Shown here: in pieces, positions 1 through 11,200 of the stretch
Numbering within the stretch: position 1 is the stretch's first letter
Layout: the number at the start of each line of letters is the position of its first letter
DNA from: Lunularia cruciata
Taxonomy: Eukaryota; Streptophyta; Marchantiopsida; Lunulariales; Lunulariaceae
DNA length: 64,000 nt
Reading direction: 5' to 3'
Assembly: GCA_948567375.1 (NCBI GenBank)
Contig: OX419760.1
Span: 22,444,001-22,508,000, forward strand
Notes under the pieces: generated by a model
Databases searched by the model: none
Told to the model about the DNA's origin: nothing
What the model saw: only the letters and a program-made list of their open reading frames with translations
Made by a program: the position numbers and the translations under genes

Positions 1-3000
1 TCACTCCAAAGCTGAAGAATAAGTAGAGGTGACCGTAACATTAGTTATAACACTAACGTTGAAATACAGGAAATGCCACGAATAAGGAATCAAGGATTTC
101 CTCTCTGAAAGTAAGTCTGATGATGTCAGATGGAATAAGCACATTACATGGAACGAAGGCGTTGAAGCTCTGAAACTCGACTGTTGTACATTTTCTCTGA
201 GTCTCCTGATTGTTGTAAAAGGTGTGTTACGGTACAATCAAAATTGACCACGTCAACAATGCAATCGAATGTGTACTCTGTTTCAAGAAATTTACTTTAA
301 GGACTTCCAAGTCGTTATTCAACTTCCAATGCAACTTCGAAGTCTCAGTACATGTATGCAATACAAAATCAGACAAACAGAGCATTACTAAATACTGAAA
401 CCAAGCAAGATTGGATTGAAATCGTTTGAAGGTTTGATTACTTCAATCGTTGCATAGTTAACGATAACTTGAACTTCGCAAAAGGTGGGCCAAAACAGAC
501 GTCCCAGCTTGAGGTGCACGCCCTCTTTTACAGTAAAGGGAAACCTTAGCATGGGTACTCTCATATGGTCCAAACCTAAGGGGACCCACTTAAGAGTAGT
601 GATTCTTTCTGACTAGAGAGACCGTCTTCCTACTTGGTCTCTTTTCTTGTAATATTTTGCGATGGCCATATTTCTTATTAATGTCCTGCAAATAAGACAT
701 AAAGTTCTCATGTTTTGCTGACGTTATCTCATTTGCACAGTGCCAAGTGACTAAAATTACAACTAAAATTATAATTCTCGAACAATCAGGAAACCTCCTC
801 TCGAGTCACCTCTTAGGATTACAAGATATTTCTAATCTTCCGAATCTATACTGATATATTCTTCAATTCCCACAAGTGGGCAGTCTTCTTATTACCGAGC
901 CTATCTGACATTATGTGATAAGCAAAATAAAGCACTAGTGCGTAGAGGTTCTAAGTAAACTACCTTAACGCTACAAGACATCATGCACACAAGGGGATCT
1001 CTTAGAGCCTAAAGGTAATTGACCGTACCTTTGGTGTTGTTATTCTCATCCTCAAGACTTCCCCACGAGCACTTGGATTGGCCTTCCTCGGCGACAAGTC
1101 GAGAAGGACCCTGCACCCAAACAACTTCGCTATCAAGATTATGCTAGCTTGAACCCATCGCTACGTTGATAAACTCGTACAATTATCTACCGAGATATGT
1201 ATGACGAGACTAAATGTTTGGGCAATTAGATTGATTAAGCATCATTTCTAGTGCTACAGCTGGATATAGATGTTGTTTCCATAAACAGGAACCAGGGATT
1301 GGCCCTTACCACATCGAACTGTTTGACAAACCAGTCATTTAGAGCTTTTGTACACGCCTGATCTTGAGAAGTGAATGTACGGAAATCCGCGAAAGAGAGA
1401 TAAATTCCTTCCTCTGGGGCATAACTCAAGAAATCAGATGTCAGTCATATGGCTCCTCAGGTGTTTCCTGATTCGAGTGCGACAAAAGAAGAAGGAAGCG
1501 GAGACCCGTGCACAGTCAGGTTATTTTCTTAACAGAATAAATATAAACCACAGCCCACAGCCCCGTGGATTCATATTCGCACGAAAAGTTTGCAATCTCA
1601 AGAGAAGAATATACCCCAAAGCCCCCGTGAATATCCATACAACCACGATAAAGACTGCAATTTGTATAAGAAGAAAAGAAGACGTCCTAACCTTCACCAG
1701 AGTGGTAGTAAGATAGGTCACGAGCCGATGAAGATATTTTCTCCAGCACTGCGTTTAACTGCGCTGACATATGGGAAATGAGAGCAGAAGTCGTTCGAAG
1801 AACGGGGGATCCAGAACGCATTAAGTGCATATGAAGTGCATATGAAATATAAGCATGAATGTGTGCAAATCAACTGCACTGGCATAATTAACTGCATGAA
1901 TAACTCTATCGCATGTATGAGTTGACGAGTGATTTATGAAGCCACGAGCTGATGTCAATCATTTCCTTAAAAACTTGATCTTATTTTTTCACTAGAGAAA
2001 ACTACCGATATTAGTTCCACCAACTAAATCATCCACGGACGGGGCAATGATGTTGCATGAAAATGTGTGCTTTCTCTTCCACCTCTACGTTTCTTGCGGC
2101 AAGTTTCTCCTCCGTTATGAGCAGCTGCTCACTGCTGGTAGATGATGCTGATGCTCTCGCACGCCTTCCTTGAATGAGAACGGAGTTGTGCCCACTTAAT
2201 GATTCTAAATGCACCTGCAAATGCTGGAGTCGCTTCTGTAACTCTTGGGCCTCAGCATTATATGCTGCAGTTGCCTCTCTGCGACATTCCAATCAAGAAC
2301 ATCACGAAATATCTCGACTATGTAAAGTATGAGTTGAGAAAGAACCGTGCTCATACTCAGCGTCACTCAGTGAAAGGAACTTACAAACAAAACATGATCT
2401 TCCACTTCTTGTGGACCTAGGAGGATTCTGGCAACCAGAAGCACTCTTTCATTGAAACAAGGCATGGAAAAAGTACACAAGAACAACAATAGTTGATGAT
2501 TGGAGATGTGCCTCTTTTCTCCAACGAGAACACTAATGGGAACACTAATTCTTACTTGATCTCCGGCACAGACTCCTCCACGCCAAGAACTGCTTCCTGA
2601 TTAGATCTTCTCCGCGCAAATGCAGAAATACTCTCGTAAGCAAAGTCTAAATCTTCTCCCTGTAAAGAGAAGAACTTGCCTTCAAAAAATTTTCCTATTA
2701 AAGGTTCATTGTATACTTCTCACTTTCTAATAAACAGTATCGAATTAAAAGAAATTGAGCCGAAAGAAAGATCCCCACTGTGTAGCGGTCCCATTACAAC
2801 CCCACTGCTGGGTAGGGTTGCGTCTACAGCGAGCAGTAAACAAGTCTTAAGACAATTCCAAGTTATAACTTTCTTGAGCGACTCGACCTCCAGATTCAGA
2901 GCGTGTATAGATACAAACTTGCTTGTTACCTACCTCTAAAACCTTACCCTCCTCCAAGAGTGCATTGTACCTGTGAAGAATTAAAACGCGTCAAGAGCAA

Positions 3001-3700
3001 TTTCATTTCAACGTAATTTACCCGACACCCCTAACAAGCTGACTCCCTTGAGCACCATCTATACCTCCCTAATGGATCAATATCGGATTCTAACATTCAA
3101 GTGGTCAAATACTGGAGGCTATAGATTGAGCTGATAAGCTCAAAAAACATGATGGTTGATAGATGAACAATCAGTGAATAGCTCATACGCTGAAAATCTT
3201 CTAGAACTAAATTTCAGCTCGACTAGATGCCACAACTCCGCAGGTAAAGGGCAAGAAACGGACAGAAAACATAATTTGTTAAAGTGTTATTGGAATTCTG
3301 AAGAGAGAAATAAAACACAAAGAGCATGGTGCACCTACTCTGAGGTGAATGAAGGTATCTGTAATTGCTTTTCTGAATATGTAAAGCACTATTGACGGTC
3401 TGTGGTAGCACAATGATAGGTTTGCAGGGAAGATAACGAGAAACGGTCCAGATCAACATAGTAATATGCATGTACAAATAATTTGCAAACACTATGTCAG
3501 AAGGGTGGAGCTGAGGAAACTTACTGTAAAATTTCAGGAACTGAAAGAACATTCGACGGTCGCAAATTGACGCAGAGCCAGTCTAGTACAGGACGTGTTT
3601 CTTCGTACTGGAAGGGCCACTCAAAGCTGTCAGGATCCAGACTTTGCCATCCATCGTATCCTAGTTCTGCCAACAAACTACAGAGTCTGGCTCCACTCAT
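1..3700 (-). CDS. AUG3: AUGMIN subunit 3 (HAUS3-like), 5' part of gene, nine exons
   Basis: Minus-strand gene whose spliced reading frame follows plant AUG3 collinearly. Exons, from the start codon at 3700: 3525-3700, 2948-2970 (a 23-nt microexon), 2556-2655, 2083-2278, 1692-1758, 1310-1413, 1029-1110, 148-205 and 1-11, where it leaves the window. All introns are GT-AG with compatible phases, giving about 272 codons of a protein near 617 residues in Arabidopsis. Landmarks are the N-terminal [17 protein letters not shown], the [13 protein letters not shown] block, the [15 protein letters not shown] block, the coiled-coil segment ending [11 protein letters not shown] (within residues 100-165), [18 protein letters not shown], and [16 protein letters not shown]3 belongs to the eight-subunit augmin complex, which recruits gamma-tubulin to existing microtubules in spindle and phragmoplast (family knowledge). 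Compared with Arabidopsis as I recall it, the segment after residue 58 is about six residues shorter. An extra 18-nt exon may have been missed there. Exon borders are my reading of splice signals plus homology. Confidence 0.93.
1779..1807 (-). repeat. Palindromic intronic element in the AUG3 intron between exons 4 and 5
   Basis: On the minus strand this reads CCCGTTCTTCGAACGACTTC and then TGCTCTCAT, with TTCTGGATC upstream. It is the same core as in TFIIA intron 7. It lies about 20 bases upstream of the acceptor at 1759-1760 and is in the sense orientation relative to AUG3. Confidence 0.75.
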
Positions 3701-4260
3701 TTTCCTTCTCCTTGGGAACCAAAGTTCACTTCAAACTCGGCAAAACGATCCTCCTAACAATCCCGAGCTACCGGTAGGCTAGGCCAGCGCAATTTCCGAA
3801 GGTCCCCGGTCACACGGTCGCTCCTCATCTAAGGGCTGCTGAGGAGCGGATACCGAATTTCATCCGTCTTCTCTTACATCTTCCCATACTCCAGTGTCAG
3901 CTGCTTCCTCGCTCCATCTCTACTACGGACGATCAGCATTGCAAAAATTCTTGCTCGCTCGTGACGCGGGCTTCAGTTCCTCCTCGTGCCAATGCCGGCA
4001 CACGCCCTAACACCCAAAGCTTCTACGCCAATCGCGTCCTTCCCTGCACTATCCCCGTCGCGTTCCCGCGTCACTATTCTCCACTCATGCGCAGATCGAT
4101 TTCGTCTTCTCGTTCGGAATTGCATCGGTCACTCCCTCTCGCTTCTGCGTGTCCTTCCACAATAGTCTTGTCTGCAGTGTAGTTTCTCTCTCTGCAGCCT
4201 TTCTTTCGTTTCGTATCATCTCGGATTTTGGCGCTTTCCACTCCTACAGTTCAAAGCATG
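3701..4260 (-). promoter_or_regulatory. AUG3 5' leader and promoter region
   Basis: This is the stretch directly upstream of the AUG3 start codon, read on the minus strand. It is richer in G+C than the repeat regions, and purine-rich on the minus strand between about 4080 and 4260, as is common in plant leaders and core promoters. No clear TATA box was picked out. A 73-codon plus-strand open frame (3961-4182) has low-complexity Ser/Arg/Pro composition and no recognisable motif, so it was not called a gene. Confidence 0.4.
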
Positions 4261-4274
4261 ACGTTCGTTTGTCC

Positions 4275-4862
4275 TTACAGGACTCCCTTTATGACTCCTT
4301 TTGATGAGGTTTCAGTAGTCCATCTCTCCTGAATGTAGTCAAAGTTCTCCACGTTTTTGTGTTTTTCTGTTCCTCGCGAATCAAATGTATACACTCCAGG
4401 GTGAAGCAGTTCGGCGGCTTTTAATGCATACTTTATCTTCACTCCAGATCCGGACAGGCAACTTGAACCCACACTTATTCAGTACAGTAAGGCAAATTGA
4501 ATGCATGGTACAATCCCACAGACCGATTATTTTGGACGTATTTTAAGTATGATCCACTAAGTATCGAGTTTATGTGCATGCCAGTGCTATCGGAGACAAA
4601 CTCTTTGGTTTCTACCACATTTTGGTATCTTAAGTCAGAAATTGTAACAGCGACACCGTCATTAGAATGTTTAATCACGTCTATGTGAATCAATCTTCTT
4701 TTGGATATCAGTGATGTTGAATACTTTTACTGTCACTAATGGTGTTGAACACAAATTCGCCTCTAAAGTGCTGAAACCCTGTGTAGAGACAGGTTCAGCC
4801 ACCACGATGCAACCTTGTTGTAGAAGATTCAACCAGCAGTTGAATGTGTACAAACTCAACTC
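4275..4862 (-). other. Unidentified block of overlapping minus-strand open frames
   Basis: Three open frames of 60-70 codons overlap or abut head to tail on the minus strand within about 590 bases between AUG3 and BolA. Their composition is protein-like rather than low complexity. I do not recognise the product. It could be a decayed gene of unknown origin, exons of an unannotated gene, or chance. Confidence 0.25.
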
Positions 4863-4950
4863 GTTATACTCAACTTAACAATTAGTACTCCACAACAAAG
4901 AAACCAAAATTACGCTGCCATAATAGTGTCCTCAGTATTTCTTTTGAAGA

Positions 4951-5048
4951 AGGCGACCGCGTAGGGAAAACGAAGGATGGGAAGACCCCATCAAGTCGTA
5001 CAAGGGAGAGACAAAAAAAGGTAACATGGGGCTAAGCCCCAATCAGTA
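4951..5048 (-). repeat. LINE 3' tail fragment, copy 1
   Basis: About 75 bases here (4951-5026) match 7979-8053 in inverted orientation at roughly 94% by eye. The adjoining stretch to 5048, which contains the palindrome GGGGCTAAGCCCC, matches 62,351-62,433 next to a LINE reading frame. The simplest reading is a 5'-truncated LINE copy with its 3' end at the low coordinate side. No coding part is attached. Confidence 0.6.
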
Positions 5049-5732
5049 TTTCTGAACATAGAGAAGTAGCATGATAAGACCGGCTAGAAACAATCAAGAT
5101 GAGATTAACCGATTACTCCGCTTCTTCTCTTAATATGGTGGAAGCAGTAGTGCCTTAGAACCTATGCTTGCGATTGATAAATTTGCACTTGTTCTGCTTT
5201 TGGACCAGATAGTCATTTCTTTTGTAGACAAATATTAATATAAGTGTACGTTGTATTACCCAACTCTTTTGACGATACATCTTCGGCTTCAGTTCCATAG
5301 AAAGCGTAAAATGATAATTTAACATATTTTGCACGTCAATCAATGCTCCAAGTGAAGAAATCCAAAAACTAATGATTTATGTGTTTCTTCCATCTACAAA
5401 TTGACACTTTCAAGATCTCATGAGATATAACTACGAGGCATAGAGGTAGTGTCACTGTGCCATACCTTTTGGAACATTCTAATCTTGATTATGTGGCTGG
5501 ATGCCGGCTATTGGCCAAAAGTAGAGTACTGTAGTGATTTCAGTGCACAGCATCTTCCTCTGTTAGGAGGAAGACGCTCTTGTAGCGAAGAGTGCTAGCA
5601 CAGGTGCTGTGTGCAGAGCTCCACTAATCCAAAGGGGTAGGGTTTCGATTGTTTGAATTTCGAAACGCAGAGATCAAATCTTTGCACATCCCAGTTTGTA
5701 TCGGACAAGAGTCGCTAGGAAGGGAGATTGCA

Positions 5733-6997
5733 ATGGCAGGAGTGGGATGCCGAACACCCTCGGTGCTTCTCGCCCGACAATCAGCAATTTTAAGACTTCT
5801 CCCGGCATGCACCGCCATTAAGTCAAGGGCAAATGCCAGGACATTCTCAGCTTCTGAGCAGAGGACCAAATTCTTGGGGCAGAACGTAAGAGTTGTACGA
5901 GACAGGGGAGTGGCGATTAGAAGCTTTGATCAGAGGGTGTTTATCAGAGCGCTCAATGTGTCTGGCCCTGGCGCTGTCAATTCTCCTCTCATGTCTACTA
6001 TGCAGACCAAGGTATAAAGTGGTACAATCTGATGATCTTCCAGCGGTTGACCGCATTAGTTGCCGTCGTAGTGACAAATCTCGACCATGAAGAATCAAAC
6101 GTTCACTAGTTTGTAAAACGATAAGATGGGATGATCTTTCGATTTGTGTGTTGCCGTATCAACATAGCGGTGTACAACGCTTCCACGATTGTAAATATAT
6201 AATCCTCTCTTGTATGCAGATTCAGGAGCAGCTAGATGCAGAGAAGGTGACTGTCAAAGACGCCTATGGTGACGGGAGACATGTGAGGTAGGCTTTCGAA
6301 TATTTGCTTTTTTATTTAGCAGCTGACTCACACTCTGAATTCATTCAAGTAACTACATGGATGTCCTCTCATCGTGTTACTTTCAGGGAACTTACTTGAT
6401 ACATTATAAATTGAACTTAACATATTCTGACACTGTTATGCGTCATGAGCAGCACTGTGGATTAGACTTACGATCTAACCAGACCATTTCCCTGGAAGCC
6501 AGTTGTACATTTGAACGAAGACTACCTATTGCTCAATTGGAGCACCTAGTCCAATTGAGCACCAGGTAGTCTTCGTTCCGTTAACAAGAAATAGTTACAA
6601 CAGAAGAAGCGTTTCCTGTCTGACCTCCCTACCAACAAGCATGTAAACCAGACTTCACAAGTTCGCCCATGTCCATGCGTGGAGATTAGATTTGTGTGTC
6701 ATTGGTTTCTTGCTGTAGTTCTTCAAATCTTCATTTAGATCTTCTCGTTACATAGTTCGAGGTATATATACGGCCTAGAAAATATCACTGACAATGTCAC
6801 TGAATCAATCTCCGAATCTGTTTTTGTTTGTCAGTATTGATGTTGTGGCAGCAGTGTTTGAGGGGAAAAACGCTGTTAACAGGCAAAGGATGGTGTACAA
6901 AGCAATCTGGGAAGAACTCCAAGAAACTGTCCACGCGGTCGACCAACTCCGGACCTTTACGCCAGCCGAGGCTGCCAATCTACCCGAGCCGCTTTAA
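5733..6997 (+). CDS. BolA-like protein with organelle-type leader, three exons
   Basis: Exons 5733-5885, 6220-6287 and 6835-6997 join in phase to 127 codons. Introns are 5886-6219 (GTAAGA donor, GCAG acceptor) and 6288-6834 (GTAGGC donor, TCAG acceptor). Residues 1 to about 45 are rich in Arg, Ala and Ser and poor in acids, ending near [13 protein letters not shown], as expected of a mitochondrial or plastid presequence. Residues 52-127 form a BolA domain: [20 protein letters not shown], then [20 protein letters not shown], then the conserved VHAVD histidine and a TPAEA tail. BolA proteins pair with monothiol glutaredoxins that hold [2Fe-2S] clusters, the C-terminal His being a cluster ligand (family knowledge). 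The domain most resembles plant BOLA1 types, so the organelle could be plastid or mitochondrion. A second possible exon-1 donor lies at about 6012; it would insert about 42 residues without BolA similarity, so the earlier donor was preferred. Confidence 0.9.
6513..6578. repeat. Near-perfect 29-bp foldback in BolA intron 2
   Basis: Arms 6513-6541 and 6550-6578 are reverse complements at 27 of 29 positions, separated by an 8-base loop. The transcript would form a long hairpin inside intron 2. There are no obvious target-site duplications or larger terminal repeats, so it is either a tiny inverted-repeat remnant or a microRNA-like foldback. Confidence 0.85.
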
Positions 6998-7975
6998 CAT
7001 ACTAGCCAGTTTTGCACAATTAAGTGTGACAGTGAGTGGAGAAATAATACGACCATTCTATGTCTAGTTAGAATCTAGACCACCTGCTTGCCTCCTTTCT
7101 TGTCAAGGAGTTCATGTACAATATCATGATAAGAAAAGCACTGAGAGGAGAATCGCTGAGATTGTATTCCAGACGCAGCTTCTCTGTGGTTTTTACCCCT
7201 TCGGATGCTATGGCTTGAACTGCTAAGTACAATGTTACCGTCGGCTAGTTACAATATCTGTAGGGATGTGGACGTTGTCCAAGCCTCACCAAGCCAATAC
7301 CTTACGAGTCTTGTTATAGTGATTGCGAAATCTCAGTGTTTGGCAGATATCCATGTTCTTGAGCTGGCGCGTATCACATTTAGCTGAGAAACTGTGTTCG
7401 AGTTTGCATGCTACACTGAACATACCCAGTCGGCAGGTAGAACATTAAGGCACCTAGCCGGCTGCCTTTACGATTGAAACAAACCCTGTGTTTCAGTGGC
7501 AGATTTGTCTCTCCTTCTCGGGGGCCGCTGGTGGAAGTTGAAGGAAACGTCATAATAGATCTTTATTCTTAGGCAGCATACGTGGCAGCAGGAACTCATT
7601 ACCATACTGAGACCTGAGGACGAAGTTCAGAACCAAACACTGCCTAGATATTAAGCATCGTATGCCTTCGCTTCATCTCCACGTCCCTGTTCGTGGCAGC
7701 GTGCTCCAGCATATGTACTCTGTCACGGAAGATAATGATCACTGGTAATTAACTGTATTCATGTGTTTGATTCCGGTCATCAAAGAAGACTTCCCTCGTT
7801 ATACAAAAGCTCCACAAATGCGCATTCTACCAATTTAGGGAATTGTACTGCAACAGACAAAAGTAAAGAAGAGCGCAATCACGGTACAGGCGCGTTCCGT
7901 TGGCACAAACAAATGCTTGTATTTTGTTGTATGCTTTATAGTACTTTATTTTGTTGTATGCTATGCTTTATAGTA
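6998..7975. other. BolA 3' flank, no gene seen
   Basis: This holds the 3' UTR and intergenic DNA. The short open frames here (for example 7205-7387) have no recognisable motif or consistent composition. Simple TTTTGTTGTATGC repeats occur near 7925-7975, just before the LINE tail. Confidence 0.5.
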
Positions 7976-7978
7976 TTT

Positions 7979-8053
7979 GTTACCTTTTTTGTCTCTCCCT
8001 TGTACGGCTTGATGGGGTCTTCCCATCCTTCGTTTTTCCTACGCGGTCTCCTT
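7979..8053 (+). repeat. LINE 3' tail fragment, copy 2 (inverted relative to copy 1)
   Basis: Reverse complement of 4951-5026 with only a few differences, and related to the tail beside the LINE fragment at 62,351-62,433. The T-rich end (from about 8050) would be the 3' side. An open frame running through here on either strand is simply the repeat read in frame. Confidence 0.6.
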
Positions 8054-8249
8054 TTTTTCTTTATAGTACTCTCCAAAATAGTTTGCCATGGGAAATCACT
8101 CCCGTTGGTAAGAGTGCAAGCCATACCTCTATCACACAAATGACTGGGGAAATGAAGGGTAAGGAGAAGATAAGAGTGAAGACCTCTGAAGATAAGCTAG
8201 TAAGATTTGTTCTCATTCACCTTATGAATGATTTAAAATTTTTCTAGGG

Positions 8250-11200
8250 GAAAATCTGTCCAAGTTCATACTGATATTTACATAGAAGACATTGTTATCG
8301 TAGAAGTTCGTAGGGTTTATATGCCAAGGGTGATCATCTATCCACATAATAATCAATTTGGGTTGTCCACAATACATTAGAAAAAGATTAAATTTAAGAT
8401 TTTACATCTCACACTCTTATTTCTTTATTCCTTCATTCATTCATTTATTCATTCATTTTTATTTTTATTCTAATGTTACCAAGATCAATTATAAATCCAA
8501 GATTAGTTGTCTTTTATATAGATCTTGATAATAGATTTTACCTGTATTTAATTTTGTGTGATGATACTTTTAAGGAAAATTAACTAGCTTATATTTTAAT
8601 ATTTCTGCGTAACTTCAACTTAGCGTCTCTCTCAACTATATCAAGGTTTCTTTTATCGTTATCTTCAGAGCTAATTTTGAAGATGGATCATATACAGTTT
8701 CTATATTCCCAACATCGATTGTCTAAATGACTATGTTATAATCTTTATTTTTGCAATCAAATCTACATGTTTGTTAAAGGAATGTATTATGGTGAATATG
8801 AGTTTAAAGCTCTCAAATATACCAAGAGATATGAACGCTTCCTCCTTAAACTCTTATGAACTCTCGCGAAGAGAATAGATTTTGATCATTATATTTCCAG
8901 TATGTAGTTGAAGCTTCTCCTCAAATCTATTATTCCAACAACAACAACAACCACAATGTAAGTAAGTGCATTTTTAGTATAGTACTTACATCTCAATTTA
9001 TCTATGACCATTATCTATTTGGATATGATTCCAAGTATTTGTTATTTTGTGAGATGATAATCTAGGAAAAAAATAGTGTATATTATTACATTATTAAGCT
9101 TATTGTCTCTTGGATCATGTAACCATTTTATCTAAGTTTTATCAATTTTAATAACATATAAATTTGTTCTATATGTGACCATTTACTCCTTATAGTTCTA
9201 CAAGGAAATATTAACAATAATATCATGAAAGGAAACAGTATAATGAATACATTAGGTATCTATGTTGATATCCTACCACTCTAAGAAGTAATAATAAAGA
9301 GGTAAATTTGTAGATTAAGCATAACCAAAATTCAATTAACAAAGATAATTGCAATCAATTATCTTATAAATAGTCAAACTAAACTTCAAGAACCTTGAGA
9401 CAACAAGTTCAACATGTTTTACTTGTAAGATGAAGTTTAAATGAAGTTACCAAGACAGTATAAAGCATATTCAACTTAAAGAACTATCAAATTTGTCATC
9501 TCTTCAACTGAACTATAATGCAAAGCTTTAATGGTTGTAATTTCATTATTTTACATATGCAAATAAAGGCCTTAAGAAATCAAAAGATCTATTTTAGATA
9601 TGAATTGAAAGTTTAGATTCTCAAAAGTTATTTTCATTCTCATGTCTGAAGTTGGACATGAAATATAAGATTCTCTATATATTTAAAGACAAAATGGATC
9701 ATAATATAAGACCATGGATGAAATAATTTACTATGATCATTTTCTTGTCAAAAAGTAGTAATTAAAGCAATCCCAGCAAGATTACGATTATCCAAAGCCC
9801 TTGATTTAAGAGAGAGTTATAAGAGTTAGTATTAATAAGCCAAAGAAAACTTCTCAAGCTAAGGAAATGTACAGTGAATTTAAGGTTGTATATCTTGAAA
9901 GTTGTATGTTTTTTATTGATCTATGTATCATTTGAAAGCTCTTGTCAAGATACTTCGAGCAAAACGAAGATCAATAGAAGCATAAATATTGTGGGTACTA
10001 GGTGACTTAGCGTGCAACCTAAATCTTTGATCCCAACTTGATTTATGAGTAAGGTCAATCTTACTCATAAATCAAGCAAGGACTTTTATAACCAAGTTTT
10101 GCGAGTACAACTTAGTCTAGCTCATCAATTTTGAAGTCTTGTACTTAAAAATCCTATCATATAAGCTCCATGAAAAAATCAAGATTAACCTAAACCCATA
10201 ACTATAAAGCTCAAAATACAACTTTTAGTGTTTTGCTTAAGGTATAATTTGAAGAAACCAAAAGAAGAAGTGTTATAATCATCTAAAGCTATGTATAAGA
10301 AATGGTCTGTCTAAGCTTGACCCAACTCAACCTTGACAATTATAGGAGTTGATTAAAAGAATAGATCAGATGATAATAATGGTAATTTACTCTAATCTAA
10401 GAGATAAAGAGGAGCCAAGAGATGATACTTTTGATCTTGATTTTATTCTTAAACATAACATTGAGATCTTGCATAATTGTGGTTGATTTATGATCAGTAT
10501 AGGACAAACTATAAATTATAACAAAACATAACTACAAAGTGCTAAACCTAGCTATACTCATGAATAGGTAAAACCCTAAATGGATGAAATTTTGAATTAG
10601 GACCAAAGCTACACAAAACAACATTTCATAATAGAACACAAACTGGTCACAATCTTATACACAATTGAATTGAGCCACTAGATAGTTAAACTTTTGTACA
10701 AGAACTTTATACTATGTAGTAAAAACATTATGGTCTTAACTAAAGTACATAATAAGTATATTCCTGAATGTAAAATACATAGTAAGCATATCCTTGATCT
10801 TTATTGACTTGCTCACATGGGGAGTAAGCTTTGATCCACTAGCAAAATGGAAAAATGTTGAGTTTAAAGTTTAAAGTGCAATTTGGGATTAAATTAAGTA
10901 GAGTTGTTAGATTTATTAACATTAATTTTGTTTAATAGAACTCAATGTTCAGATCATAAATCACTAAATCATATATAAATCAGCCCTATGGAGAAATGAA
11001 ATGGATGATTTTCCAACTTGAAAGATGAGTGAAATCACAAAGATAAAGAATGATTAAATAAACCCAAGGAGCTAAAGAGATAAAGTTATCACTAATATAT
11101 GTATATGGGTAATTAAGGATTAATATCTTCCTACCTTTGTTAAAGATAAGAAAAAGAAATAAAAATTCTACAATGCAAGATGTATTGGTCCACTAAAACT

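Noticed and set aside
388-573. Minus-strand 61-codon frame inside the AUG3 intron between exons 7 and 8
   Set aside because: It does not align to AUG3 and would break the conserved [16 protein letters not shown] junction. It was treated as intronic.
5847-6098. Open frames overlapping BolA exon 1 in other frames
   Set aside because: They are shadows of the BolA exon and its first intron. Only the frame that joins to the BolA domain has family similarity.
7763-8247. Long overlapping open frames on both strands near 7,763-8,247
   Set aside because: They run through a LINE 3' tail and simple TTTTGTTGTATGC repeats. The apparent hydrophobic and charged proteins are translations of repeat DNA.
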